Part shown: one piece after another, positions 51,697 through 60,024 of the stretch
Numbering within the stretch: position 1 is the stretch's first letter
How the letters are laid out: the number at the start of each line of letters is the position of its first letter
Assembly (NCBI GenBank): GCA_023151255.1
Contig: JAKLJG010000012.1
Location: forward strand, 1-64,000
DNA from: Cyclobacteriaceae bacterium
GTDB lineage: Bacteria; Bacteroidota; Bacteroidia; Cytophagales; Cyclobacteriaceae
Direction of reading: 5' to 3'
Length of the DNA: 64,000 nucleotides
The notes under the pieces: generated by a model
What the model was told of the DNA's origin: nothing
The model's input: the letters and a program-made list of their open reading frames with translations, nothing else
The model's database searches: none
Translations under genes and position numbers: made by a program

Positions 51697-52802
51697 AGAT
51701 AGCACCAGTAATTATTGCACACCTTTTTGTGCTAAAAATTGGTTTGGCTCAAAATCTGGTGCCTAATCCTGGTTTTGAAGAATTAGTGCTTTGTCCGAGC
51801 AGCTACAGTACCGATCGCAGAGATTTTAATGCGCCTGGTTGGAATTCGCCCACCCGCGGCACGCCCGATTTGTTCCATGCCTGCAGTTGGGGCGAAGCCG
51901 ATGTGCCCTACAATTGGGCCGGTTCATCCAATGCGCACTCTGGTAAAGGATATGCCGGTATTTACCTGTGGTCGCACAGTCATAAAGATGTTAATTACCG
52001 CGAATACATTCAATGCGAATTAGCCGAACCGCTTAAAGCCGGCCGATTGTACCGGTTGGAATTTTATTTTAAGTTGGCATCAAACTCGGTTTATGTGGCT
52101 AACCGCATCGGAATGGCCCTTGTCGGAAAACCCATCAACCTTAGCCACGATCAGGTTCTGGATGTTCACCCTGCACTATCCGTTGAAAAAGATTCTGTTA
52201 TTACCGCATCTACAGGCTCGTGGGAACTTGCCTCAACCGACTACAAAGCTGCAGGGGGTGAACAGTATCTTATTATCGGTAATTTTTTTGATAACGCATC
52301 AACCAAAAGCACACGGCTTCCACACCGCATTGGTAAGAATCACATGCTTACCAACAGCGCTTATTATTACATCGATGATGTTTCAGTGGTTCCACTTGAA
52401 CCCGATACGGAGCCGGACACCGTTACCATAACCGGATTTGATGTACAGGCTGTTGAGCTAAACCGGGTTTATATATTGCAAAACATTCAGTTTGAGTTTG
52501 ATAGCCATGTATTAATGCGCTCTTCCTTTGAAGAATTAGACAAGGTGGTGAGCTACCTTCATACGCATAAGGATGTTTTAGTTTACCTGTCGGGCCATAC
52601 TGATTTTATTGGTTCGGAAGAATACAACCTCAAACTTTCGCGCGCACGTTCACGCAGCGTAGCCGATTACCTGATTTCAAAAGGCATTGATGCCAGTCGG
52701 ATTACCACTTATGGGTTTGGAAAGTCCAAGCCGTTACGAACCGATATGACCGATGAAGCGCGCAGCATAAACAGGCGCGTGGAAATACGGTTTGTTAACT
52801 GA
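51693..52802 (+). CDS. OmpA-family outer-membrane protein with large N-terminal domain
   Basis: 369 residues from a GTG start overlapping the LysM stop. Signal peptide MKIAPVIIAHLFVLKIGLAQ. Residues 20-235 form a beta-rich domain starting LVPNPGFEELVLCPSSYSTD, similar in layout to carbohydrate-binding or surface domains (aromatic-rich FHACSWGEADVPYNWAGSSN). Residues about 255-369 are an OmpA C-terminal peptidoglycan-binding domain: IQFEFDSHVLMRSSFEELDK, YLSGHTDFIGSEEYNLKLSR, SKGIDASRITTYGFGKSKPL. With the LysM protein it makes an envelope-anchoring pair. Ends eight bases into the convergent alkB. Confidence 0.82.
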   Translation: MKIAPVIIAHLFVLKIGLAQNLVPNPGFEELVLCPSSYSTDRRDFNAPGWNSPTRGTPDLFHACSWGEADVPYNWAGSSNAHSGKGYAGIYLWSHSHKDVNYREYIQCELAEPLKAGRLYRLEFYFKLASNSVYVANRIGMALVGKPINLSHDQVLDVHPALSVEKDSVITASTGSWELASTDYKAAGGEQYLIIGNFFDNASTKSTRLPHRIGKNHMLTNSAYYYIDDVSVVPLEPDTEPDTVTITGFDVQAVELNRVYILQNIQFEFDSHVLMRSSFEELDKVVSYLHTHKDVLVYLSGHTDFIGSEEYNLKLSRARSRSVADYLISKGIDASRITTYGFGKSKPLRTDMTDEARSINRRVEIRFVN

Positions 52803-53880
52803 TGGACGGTACGGTAGCCTGCTTCCACCATTCAAGCCGTTTGTTCATCATTGAAAACCACACCGGTGGAAGGAGGGCAATCAAAATCATGGTGGGGTAA
52901 CCAAAGGGTAACTGCGGGCTTTCATCGTAATGGTTAAGTACCTGGTAGCGCTTGATGGCGTTGGCGTGATGATCGGAATGGCGCTGAAGCTGAAATAAAA
53001 AGAAATTACTTATCCGGTGACTTGCATTCCACGAGTGCAGCGGGTTAACCCGCTCATAGCGGTTAGGCGCTATTTCTTTTCGTTCAATGCCGTAGTGTTC
53101 AACATAATTAACCAACTCGAGCAGGGTAAAGGCAATAACGCTTTGTGCAAAGAAGAAGATCGGTAGTTCGATGGCCGGCCGCTTAAGCAGGTAGCTGGCC
53201 AGCAGGGTAAATACCAGGCAAAAGAGCACAGGCAGGAAAGCAAACCAAATCATCTGGTTTTTCCAGTGAACGACAGGAAGATTCTTCCGGTTAAGCCGGG
53301 CCAACTCCAGTTGCCAGGCGTGTGCATATCCTAAGAATACCGAGCGGAACCAGAAGACGTAAAAGTTTTCATTCTTGCGTGCGGTTGCCGGATCATGTGG
53401 GGTGGCCACCAGTACGTGATGGCCCTGGTTATGTTCGATGTAAAAGTGCATGTAGCACACGGTCATCAGCAATAACTTGCTGTAAAAGCGTTCAACACGG
53501 CTCTTTTTGTGTCCCAGTTCATGCGCCACAGTTATGCCAATGCCACCGGTAACCAGCGCAAAACTGATGGTGAAGCCCATCCACTCCAGCGGAGTATTGA
53601 TTTTTCCGGATGTTATTGCGTAAAAACCCCATAGTAGAAATGCCAATTGAATGAATGTCCATAAATAGGTAACAAACCGGTAGAAAAATTCTTCGCTGAC
53701 AAACTTTACCCGTTGTGGCTCAACATTGGTTGTATCTAACCCGCTGATCTGATCAATTACAGGAATAATAATGAAAGCGAAAACAATGGCCAGATAATTC
53801 CAATAACCATCAAGGTAAAAACCTGTTATAACCAGCGCGGGGATGATAAAGGCGGTAAAAAAGCCGAGTTTTTTTGCCAT
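52795..53880 (-). CDS. alkB: AlkB-type membrane monooxygenase (alkane hydroxylase)
   Basis: 361 residues, six membrane segments. Histidine boxes that bind the di-iron centre: HELGHK (120-125), HNQGHHVLV (150-158) and HSDHHAN (about 318-324), with NYVEHYGIER as the AlkB-specific extra motif. The enzyme hydroxylates the terminal carbon of alkanes using O2, with electrons from rubredoxin; no rubredoxin gene is adjacent. It is the last gene of a minus-strand set tetR-paaA / paaB-paaC-paaD-lipoprotein-alkB, so transcription in one unit with paaBCD is plausible (25 bases to the lipoprotein gene). Relatives can also accept other substrates, so the role is not certain. Confidence 0.87.
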   Translation of the reverse strand: MAKKLGFFTAFIIPALVITGFYLDGYWNYLAIVFAFIIIPVIDQISGLDTTNVEPQRVKFVSEEFFYRFVTYLWTFIQLAFLLWGFYAITSGKINTPLEWMGFTISFALVTGGIGITVAHELGHKKSRVERFYSKLLLMTVCYMHFYIEHNQGHHVLVATPHDPATARKNENFYVFWFRSVFLGYAHAWQLELARLNRKNLPVVHWKNQMIWFAFLPVLFCLVFTLLASYLLKRPAIELPIFFFAQSVIAFTLLELVNYVEHYGIERKEIAPNRYERVNPLHSWNASHRISNFFLFQLQRHSDHHANAIKRYQVLNHYDESPQLPFGYPTMILIALLPPVWFSMMNKRLEWWKQATVPSIS

Positions 53881-53904
53881 ACAGCTAAATTACCAAAATT
53901 GCCG

Positions 53905-54504
53905 CTATTCGGAAACCGGGTAGAAGAGGGGTTTCTTATCAAACGTAGCGCTTTGATCAATCTCTTTCAGAATCGGTTTGTTGGCTTCGATAAACTGGTT
54001 ATAAGCCTGGGCGGCAGCATCATAATCGGCCCGATGAACTTCAATGCGCTGGTCAGCCAACCGCAAACGTTCAACCAGTTGTTGCAATGTGCTGTTATAT
54101 GCATACGAAGGAATGGATTCAGCCAGGGCGCTGATTTCGGTTACCAATGAGTTTGAAGCAAAGTCATATTCTTCCACCACATCGGTGTTGGTCATGGTTT
54201 TTTGGGTGAAGCGAATGCGGTGCAGTTGGTCAATCCGGTAGTCGAGCGATTGCCATAATTCATCATCCGTTTCACGGGTAACTTTCAGTTCGTGCAGGAT
54301 GGCTTTCATGGTTTTAATGCGCTTGTTGTCATCGTACATCATGCGGTTCCAGGTGTTGAGCATGCTGTCCTTCAACAGCAGGTAGGTATCGGTAAGTGAA
54401 TCAATTTTGGTGTAAGAAGTATGGTCATCGTGCGATTTACCCGAACAGGCTCCTAACAGGATGGCCAGTGCGAACACAGATAAACCCCATAGGATAGTCT
54501 TCAT
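53905..54504 (-). CDS. Predicted helical lipoprotein
   Basis: 199 residues from the ATG at 54502-54504; seven earlier codons are open. Signal MKTILWGLSVFALAILLGAC with lipobox LGAC at Cys20. The mature part is mostly helical and charged, e.g. KIDSLTDTYLLLKDSMLNTW and RQLVERLRLADQRIEVHRAD-type heptads, without recognisable domains. Between paaD and alkB on the same strand. Could be a periplasmic chaperone or binding protein; function unknown. Confidence 0.65.
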   Translation of the reverse strand: MKTILWGLSVFALAILLGACSGKSHDDHTSYTKIDSLTDTYLLLKDSMLNTWNRMMYDDNKRIKTMKAILHELKVTRETDDELWQSLDYRIDQLHRIRFTQKTMTNTDVVEEYDFASNSLVTEISALAESIPSYAYNSTLQQLVERLRLADQRIEVHRADYDAAAQAYNQFIEANKPILKEIDQSATFDKKPLFYPVSE

Positions 54505-54597
54505 GGCATAAAACAGTACGCGCAAAAGTATAAAAATGTTGGGGCTGGTCGCCCAACTTTTGTCAGGTTGTAAGGTTTACGATAAAATAGCTGATTT

Positions 54598-55083
54598 TTA
54601 AACCGGCTTAAATTGTTCGAAGGCTTCACGGCATTCATTGCAATAATGGATGGAACGGCACAGCGTGGGGCCGAATGGATTTTTAAGTTCGGTGTTGGTG
54701 CTGCTGCAGCGCGGGCAGGGAACATGCTCCAGAATGTCTAAATCTTCAAGCAAAACCTTGCCTGCAGGTGGCGGGGCCAGTCCGAATTGCTTCAATGCCC
54801 GTCTTCCTTTTTCGGTGATTTTATCGGATGACCAGGATTTCTTAAAGTTGATTTCAACTTCAGCATGCTTCACGCCTTTTTCTTTCAGCACAGTAAGTAC
54901 ATCGCTCTTCATCATATCCAATGCAGGGCATCCAACAAAGGTTGGCGTCATTTCAATAACTACTGATTCTTCTTTTATATCGATGCCGGTAATCACACCC
55001 AAATCAACCAGCGAAAGTACGGGTATCTCGGGGTCTTTTACTCCGTCAAGCCACTCCAGAATTTGTTTTTCGGTATAAGGCAT
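54598..55083 (-). CDS. paaD: Phenylacetyl-CoA epoxidase subunit PaaD
   Basis: 161 residues from the ATG at 55081-55083. DUF59/MIP18-type domain: EKQILEWLDGVKDPEIPVLS, LVDLGVITGIDIKEESVVIE and MTPTFVGCPALDMMKSDVLT, with the Cys of VGCPAL. The C-terminus is a zinc-ribbon-like stretch with HVPCPRCSSTNTELKNPFG and HYCNECREAF. PaaD assists in assembly of the iron-sulfur or di-iron part of the epoxidase. It follows paaC by 10 bases. Confidence 0.9.
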   Translation of the reverse strand: MPYTEKQILEWLDGVKDPEIPVLSLVDLGVITGIDIKEESVVIEMTPTFVGCPALDMMKSDVLTVLKEKGVKHAEVEINFKKSWSSDKITEKGRRALKQFGLAPPPAGKVLLEDLDILEHVPCPRCSSTNTELKNPFGPTLCRSIHYCNECREAFEQFKPV

Positions 55084-55093
55084 AGCCGTTTTA

Positions 55094-55849
55094 TTACCAC
55101 TCGGCAGTAGGGTCAATTCTGAAAACCTCGCTCATTTCATCGAGCAACGGTTGCAGGTGTTCGCTGTGTTTACCCATGCGGCCGCCATAAACGGGCTTAA
55201 TCTGTTTCTGGTCGGGTAACGAAAGTTGTGTTTGGTTTACAACAAGCTCCACCTGTATTATCCATTTCTCCTGTAAAACATGTTCACCTTCGAAAATTCC
55301 CCGGGTTATCAGTTCTTGTTCATGCGGTGAGGGTTCAAAAATTCCCAGTGCATAGGGCAGGGCTTGTTCCAATGCATGCTGCAACCGACTAATGCTTTCT
55401 TCGGTGGCACTGCCCAGTTGTTTTACCCAGGTGTTAGCGTGCAGTGTGTGGTAACGCAATTCTGCACGGATTTTTACAGCCAGTTCGGCCAGTGGTTTAT
55501 ACGATGACCGGGTAAGCATATCGAAACGCAGGGCTTCGGCTGTATCATACAGGAAATGGCGTATCAGGCTGAAATCATATTCGCCATTCGGAAGCTCGAC
55601 CAATACACAATTATGAAACTGGTTCGCATTGCGTGTAAAGGCCACGGTGTCCGGTTCTTGTTCGCCCAACTGGTGAAGCAACTGGTACAATGCGTGGCTT
55701 TGGCCGATTTTATCCTGGGCCATGCTGGAGAAGGCAATGTCTTCTTCGAGCAAGGGCCCCATGCCGGTCCATTCGGAGTTTCGGTGACCGAGAATGAGTT
55801 GGTCATCGGCCATTTTATAAAGCAGTTCCTTTAATGCAACGTTGTTCAT
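55094..55849 (-). CDS. paaC: Phenylacetyl-CoA epoxidase subunit PaaC
   Basis: 251 residues. LYKMADDQLILGHRNSEWTG (about 10-29) and EEDIAFSSMAQDKIGQSHAL contain the helical ferritin-like fold of PaaC, the structural partner of PaaA without a metal site of its own. FTRNANQFHNCVLVELPNGE and YHTLHANTWVKQLGSATEES are family blocks. Together with PaaA it forms the heart of the epoxidase, which adds an oxygen across the ring of phenylacetyl-CoA. Located three bases from paaB. Confidence 0.92.
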   Translation of the reverse strand: MNNVALKELLYKMADDQLILGHRNSEWTGMGPLLEEDIAFSSMAQDKIGQSHALYQLLHQLGEQEPDTVAFTRNANQFHNCVLVELPNGEYDFSLIRHFLYDTAEALRFDMLTRSSYKPLAELAVKIRAELRYHTLHANTWVKQLGSATEESISRLQHALEQALPYALGIFEPSPHEQELITRGIFEGEHVLQEKWIIQVELVVNQTQLSLPDQKQIKPVYGGRMGKHSEHLQPLLDEMSEVFRIDPTAEW

Positions 55850-55851
55850 GG

Positions 55852-56460
55852 TTAAACCTTGGTTCGTTCCAAAAATTCTTTCAGTTTATCTCCGCCCTTG
55901 TAATCCGAGGCATCCCTGAATTTTTTCTCGGGCAGGGTAAGCCACAGTTCCTTTTCTTCGGGTGAGGTAAACCGAATATCGGCTGTGCGGATGGCCCATA
56001 CGTTGTAAACCAGTTTGGTACCATAAAGTTTCTTTGCTTCACTCATGGCTTCGGCCGGAATTGCGGCTTGTACGGTGCCCGCATGCTGATGTTGCTTGCC
56101 GCGTCTCAGCAAATAGTAGATTTCATACGAATCTTTGTTTCCGGGCTGCTGTTCAATGAGGTTGATAAAATCCCATGCACTTGTGTTTCCTTCCGTCATG
56201 GCTGAAACATATACATGACGTGTATCGGCCACATACAGCGAAACACAGGTGAAACGCCTGGTAAACGCCTCTTTAGCCAGCACAAAAGCCATCTCTAAAT
56301 CTGGGGCATGTACTATGCCTTCGTGCTGAAAGGGTTTACCTTCTTTTGCCTGCACAAATACCTCAAAGGTGCCTAGCTGGTCGAGGGGTGCTTTTGGTTC
56401 AACCTGGCCGGGATGGCCTACTTTCGGTAGCCGGTTTACACGTGGGTCAAGCGACTTCAT
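55852..56460 (-). CDS. paaB: Phenylacetyl-CoA epoxidase subunit PaaB, tandem-duplicated
   Basis: 202 residues, about twice the length of the ~95-residue enterobacterial PaaB. Two PaaB-like repeats: TFEVFVQAKEGKPFQHEGIV (about 31-50) with VADTRHVYVSAMTEGNTSAW, and YEIYYLLRRGKQHQHAGTVQ (about 112-131) with YNVWAIRTADIRFTSPEEKE. Both halves keep the H-Q-H-(A/E)-G and hydrophobic-core pattern. PaaB bridges PaaA/PaaC dimers; whether both halves do so here is not known. The start at 56460 is only five bases beyond a perfect -7 promoter box, so the transcript may be leaderless. Confidence 0.88.
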   Translation of the reverse strand: MKSLDPRVNRLPKVGHPGQVEPKAPLDQLGTFEVFVQAKEGKPFQHEGIVHAPDLEMAFVLAKEAFTRRFTCVSLYVADTRHVYVSAMTEGNTSAWDFINLIEQQPGNKDSYEIYYLLRRGKQHQHAGTVQAAIPAEAMSEAKKLYGTKLVYNVWAIRTADIRFTSPEEKELWLTLPEKKFRDASDYKGGDKLKEFLERTKV

Positions 56461-56465
56461 TGCGA

Positions 56466-56500
56466 CAAATATACGTTTACTTCAACCGTTTGAAAACGGT
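56466..56500 (-). promoter_or_regulatory. paaBCD promoter with palindromic operator
   Basis: Minus strand: perfect -7 box TATATTTG (56466-56473). The palindrome ACCGTTT-GA-AAACGGT (56485-56500) overlaps the -33 position. A TetR gene lies two genes away, so this is a candidate binding site of that repressor. Confidence 0.6.
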
Positions 56501-56568
56501 ATAAACCGGTGCTGATAAATATCATGTTACGGGGCAACCTGTGGTTTCTTTTTGCTGTTCCTTATTGT

Positions 56569-56808
56569 ATGAAGTACACGGACTTATTGTGGATGCTGGA
56601 TGTACTGTACCGTTTTTACCCCCGGTACCATACCCATGATTTGATTTTGCTTGCCGAGGATATCTGGAAATGGGTAAATAATGAGCTACCCGAAGACAGT
56701 GCTGCGCTGGTATATTTAAAAACCCTCTTTACTTCACCGACCGAAGCTATACAGTGGGTTTGGGATGAAATAGAACTGCTGACGGGAGCTTACCGGTTTC
56801 ATAATTAG
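56569..56808 (+). CDS. Hypothetical protein between paaA and paaB
   Basis: 79 residues from the ATG at 56569 (upstream frame open to 56509). Helical, aromatic-rich sequence [20 protein letters not shown] and acidic [20 protein letters not shown]. No signal peptide, no membrane helix. It is transcribed against the paa genes and overlaps the paaA stop by four bases. I do not recognise it; it may be a small regulatory or assembly factor of the paa region. Confidence 0.55.
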   Translation: MKYTDLLWMLDVLYRFYPRYHTHDLILLAEDIWKWVNNELPEDSAALVYLKTLFTSPTEAIQWVWDEIELLTGAYRFHN

Positions 56809-57791
56809 GCCAATGGCGTTACGTAGGCCGCGCTTGGTTTTTTCAGTGCTTCGCGCACCCACCGGCCCCGCTCTTCGGCTATGCGCCTTACTTCCAGGCG
56901 TTCTTTATTGCACGGGCCGTAACCATTAATAACCCGCTTAAATTCTTCCCAGTCAGGTTCGGTGTACTCCCACCGGCCGGAATCCGGGTTTTTCTTCAGG
57001 TTCGGGTCAGGTATCGTAAAGCCAAGTTCCCATATTTTCGGCACATACATATCAAGGAACTGGTTGCGCATGTCATCGTTGGAGGCCATTTTCACTTTCC
57101 AGCGCATCAGCACTTCGGTGTGTGCTGAAATCTTATCGGATGGACCGAAGAAGTGCATCATCGGTGCCCACCAGCGGTTAATAGCCTCCTGAAACATCTG
57201 CCGTTGTTTTTCAGTACCGGCAGCCAGGTAAATAACGCAGTGGTGACCATACTTGAGGTGAAACGATTCTTCGGCACAGATGCGATCGAGGGCACGGCAG
57301 TAGGGGCCGTAACTTCCTTTGGCATTAGCCAGTTGGTTTACGATGGCGCCTGCATCCACCAGCCAGGAAATGAAACACGAGTCGGCCCAGGTAAAGGCCG
57401 GGTAATTAAAGATATTGGAATATTTTGATTTGCCGGTGATAAGGTCGGTAATCATCTGCTCACGCGATTTGCCCAGCGTTTCGGCAGCGCTGTAAAGCAG
57501 TTGTGCGTGGCCTACTTCATCCTGTACTTTGGCCATTAACGAGAGTTTGCGCTTAAAGCCCGGGGCGCGTGTAATCCAGGTGCCTTCGGGCAACGCCCCG
57601 ATAATTTCGCTATGGGCGTGCTGCTCAATCATACGGATGAGTTGCTTGCGGTACAACTGCGGCATCCAGTCGGTGGGCTCAATTTTTTCGCCCCGCTCAA
57701 TGCGGGCTTCGAATTCGGCTAACTTAACCGGATCTTCCTGTGCCAGGGTGTCGGTTTTAATTCCTTCAAATGTGTTACCTCCTCCGTACAT
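56805..57791 (-). CDS. paaA: Phenylacetyl-CoA epoxidase catalytic subunit PaaA
   Basis: 328 residues. Ferritin-like di-iron fold with the metal-binding blocks [40 protein letters not shown] (E-x2-H) and [14 protein letters not shown] (E-E-x-x-H). The catalytic subunit of the 1,2-phenylacetyl-CoA epoxidase (PaaABCDE), which needs the reductase PaaE; paaE and the later pathway genes (paaG, paaZ, paaJ, paaK) are not in this window. Encoded 47 bases after the TetR gene. Confidence 0.93.
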   Translation of the reverse strand: MYGGGNTFEGIKTDTLAQEDPVKLAEFEARIERGEKIEPTDWMPQLYRKQLIRMIEQHAHSEIIGALPEGTWITRAPGFKRKLSLMAKVQDEVGHAQLLYSAAETLGKSREQMITDLITGKSKYSNIFNYPAFTWADSCFISWLVDAGAIVNQLANAKGSYGPYCRALDRICAEESFHLKYGHHCVIYLAAGTEKQRQMFQEAINRWWAPMMHFFGPSDKISAHTEVLMRWKVKMASNDDMRNQFLDMYVPKIWELGFTIPDPNLKKNPDSGRWEYTEPDWEEFKRVINGYGPCNKERLEVRRIAEERGRWVREALKKPSAAYVTPLA

Positions 57792-57838
57792 AATTTATCG
57801 GGTATTCCTTGTCCTTAATTTAACAACCAACCTTCGGT

Positions 57839-58435
57839 TTAGTTTTTCTTTAATCCGTTTATCAGCATATCAGCAAGTTGCCTGCCCAGGGCCTCCGGAG
57901 CAATGGAGTTTTCAGGGCTGTACCACAGGGGCATCCAGTTTAATGATGAAAACAAGGTCATGACAGAAAGTTTGGTGTCAATGTCTTTTTTGAACTCTCC
58001 TGAATGAACGCCTTCTTCGATAATTTTTTTAAACCGATTGATGTAGTTGATGCGGAGCAACAGAAAATCGCGAAGGTAGGGCTGGCTGAGGTGGCGGTGT
58101 TCATTCATAAATACGGCCGAGGCGGTCAGGTCGCGTGCCATCACGCGCACATGACCTTCGATACCGCTGCGTAGTTTTTCGCTGGCCGAGGCTTTCATTT
58201 TTTCCACATCATTAAGCGAAGCGCGGAATTCGGCCGCCATGTCGAAACAAAGCGTGCGGAGAATTTCTTCCTTCGATTTGATGTGTGAATACAGGCTGGC
58301 TGCTTCAATACCCAGTTTCTGAGCCAGGTCGCGCATGGAGGCCGCGGCATAGCCTTTCTCCCTGAAAAGCTCAGCCGCTTTACGGATTACCTGCTTTTTA
58401 CGCGATATGGTTGCAGTAACTTCCACGAAATGCAT
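57839..58435 (-). CDS. TetR-family repressor, candidate paa regulator
   Basis: 198 residues from the ATG at 58433-58435. HTH domain (about 15-60): ISRKKQVIRKAAELFREKGY then AAASMRDLAQKLGIEAASLY, with SHIKSKEEIL as the start of helix 4. The C-terminal half is the helical ligand-binding domain. TetR repressors that sit directly before paaA are often PaaR-type sensors of phenylacetyl-CoA; that assignment is by position only. A perfect -7 box (TATTTTTG on the minus strand, 58438-58445) lies three bases ahead of the ATG, so the start could be slightly downstream. Confidence 0.85.
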   Translation of the reverse strand: MHFVEVTATISRKKQVIRKAAELFREKGYAAASMRDLAQKLGIEAASLYSHIKSKEEILRTLCFDMAAEFRASLNDVEKMKASASEKLRSGIEGHVRVMARDLTASAVFMNEHRHLSQPYLRDFLLLRINYINRFKKIIEEGVHSGEFKKDIDTKLSVMTLFSSLNWMPLWYSPENSIAPEALGRQLADMLINGLKKN

Positions 58436-58512
58436 CTCAAAAATACAATAAAATGCCCTGAAGCTAAAAGTGAAATGCATAATTTGGAGACATGGATAGC
58501 AATTGTTGAGTT

Positions 58513-59001
58513 ATGCAGTACCAGTCGGCAAGGGAGTATTTTTACAAATTGTATGCCCGGCTTTTTCTGCTGGTGCTGGTACCGCTGGTCGCCTTCTTGT
58601 TTTTATTTATAAGGGTTACTGCAGACCAACTGAGCAGCCCGCTGCATGGTGACGAGCACTTGGCTATTTGGTTACGCTATGTATTTTTAGTAGTACTTGT
58701 TGCCGGTTGGACAATAGCCTTTTATTATTACAGGAGTTCATTAAAAACTGTCCGAACGTTAGTGAGCCTGGGTGAACGGTTGGACCGGTATTATTCTCTT
58801 ACGTTGTTTCGGTTCATTATTATTATTACCGACCTGGTGCTGCTTACTGTTGGATATTACCTGCTTGCTGATGAAGTGCTTGCGGGGCTTTTCATTACCA
58901 GTCTGTTATTGCTTGTTTTGATTTGGCCTTTCCCCGGGCGCGTATCGAGTCACCTTCATCTGAAAGAAGATGAAGAACGTTGGGTGTGTGATTGGGAATA
59001 A
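58513..59001 (+). CDS. Four-helix membrane protein, unknown
   Basis: 162 residues. Hydrophobic segments about 16-35 (LFLLVLVPLVAFLFLFIRV), 52-73 (RYVFLVVLVAGWTIAFYYYR), 98-118 (RFIIIITDLVLLTVGYYLLA) and 122-142 (GLFITSLLLLVLIWPFPG), the N-terminus and C-terminus both charged. A conserved-looking end HLHLKEDEERWVCDWE. Function unknown. Divergent from the TetR gene; a hairpin follows. Confidence 0.6.
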   Translation: MQYQSAREYFYKLYARLFLLVLVPLVAFLFLFIRVTADQLSSPLHGDEHLAIWLRYVFLVVLVAGWTIAFYYYRSSLKTVRTLVSLGERLDRYYSLTLFRFIIIITDLVLLTVGYYLLADEVLAGLFITSLLLLVLIWPFPGRVSSHLHLKEDEERWVCDWE

Positions 59002-59003
59002 CA

Positions 59004-59030
59004 AAGGCTGTCGTTAATGACAGCCTTGTT
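59004..59030. terminator. Hairpin between membrane-protein gene and outer-membrane barrel gene
   Basis: AAGGCTGTC (59004-59012), loop GTTAAT, GACAGCCTT (59019-59027). The T-rich tail is clearer on the minus strand (TTTGTTATT), so it mostly serves the gene at 59047. Confidence 0.6.
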
Positions 59031-59046
59031 ATACCTGAACCAGGTT

Positions 59047-60021
59047 TTAAAAGATTATCCCGAAGCTAAAGGCGTTCAGTTTCGGATTGTTGGACGGGCT
59101 GGTGGTAAACAACTCATTCAGATCGTAATTAATGAAAAGGTCGGTAGATCGTATGCCAAGCTGAACCCGCACTCCGTAACGGAAGTTTTGGAGGTAAAAG
59201 TTGTCCTTATTCTTATCCTTTTCTTTATCGCCATCTTCTTTATACACTATTTTACTGTGGCTGCCGATGCGGTAGCCGGCATACGGGCCGATGCCGATGC
59301 GGAATTTGCTTCCGTTCGAATCCCAGAATCGGGTCTTATCTCCGTGGCCGCCAAAGTCGAGCATGGGTATAAAGTAAGCATTTACAAAACTCATCGAGAG
59401 TTTGCTTTTGGAATAATTCCTGGTTGGGTCCAAGTCTTCCGCGAATACCACTCCGTTTTCGTCTTTCGACATAACAACGTTGTCGTTTTCGAACTTAAAC
59501 GAGTACCAGCTCATGCCCAGGCCCCATTCAATAAACAACTTGCCGGCAACCGGTGTATGCTGCACGGAGGTAAGCCCCAGGTACCATGAGCCCCACGGTC
59601 GCACGGTGTATAACGCATTGGTTTCATCCGGGAACTTCCCGTCCTGCAGGTAGTTATTTAATCCTAAATCAAGGTTAACTGAGTGCCGGGTTCTGCGGCT
59701 GCGGTAGGTTCGGCTGCTGCGCCATTCGTTGTCATCATCGTCATCCCACACTACTTCAGCAGGTTCTTCGGGTTTCTCAACGCGTGGTGTATCAGCAACG
59801 GCCACCACCTGATTTTTTTCAATGCGGTCCAGGATGTCGGTAAAGAGCGCCTGAAAATCGTACTGTCGAAGCGTTGAAAGGTCGGCATGGTCTTTTATCG
59901 TAAAAACCACACGGCTGGTTTTGGCCAGTTCAACGATAACCGTATCGGCTTTTTGTTGGGCAAATGGCTGCAAGGCTATGCCTGCGAAGAAGGAACTTAA
60001 AAAAATGGTTTTCATCATCAT
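59047..60021 (-). CDS. Outer-membrane beta-barrel protein of the ECF operon
   Basis: 324 residues. Signal peptide MMMKTIFLSSFFAGIALQPF. A charged linker (about 75-110, rich in E, D and R: EVVWDDDDDNEWRSSRTYRS) is followed by beta-strand repeats ending in aromatic residues: SVNLDLGLNNYLQDGKFPDE, WYLGLTSVQHTPVAGKLFIE, WGLGMSWYSFKFENDNVV. That is the outer-membrane barrel pattern. It follows the anti-sigma-like gene by three bases and the sigma gene before it, so a sensor/target role in the same envelope-stress circuit is likely. Confidence 0.75.
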   Translation of the reverse strand: MMMKTIFLSSFFAGIALQPFAQQKADTVIVELAKTSRVVFTIKDHADLSTLRQYDFQALFTDILDRIEKNQVVAVADTPRVEKPEEPAEVVWDDDDDNEWRSSRTYRSRRTRHSVNLDLGLNNYLQDGKFPDETNALYTVRPWGSWYLGLTSVQHTPVAGKLFIEWGLGMSWYSFKFENDNVVMSKDENGVVFAEDLDPTRNYSKSKLSMSFVNAYFIPMLDFGGHGDKTRFWDSNGSKFRIGIGPYAGYRIGSHSKIVYKEDGDKEKDKNKDNFYLQNFRYGVRVQLGIRSTDLFINYDLNELFTTSPSNNPKLNAFSFGIIF

Positions 60022-60024
60022 CGT

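Noticed and set aside
58427-58480. Direct repeat GAAATGCAT (58427-58435, 58472-58480) as a TetR operator
   Set aside because: One copy falls on the start codon itself and the unit is a direct rather than inverted repeat; TetR proteins usually bind palindromes.
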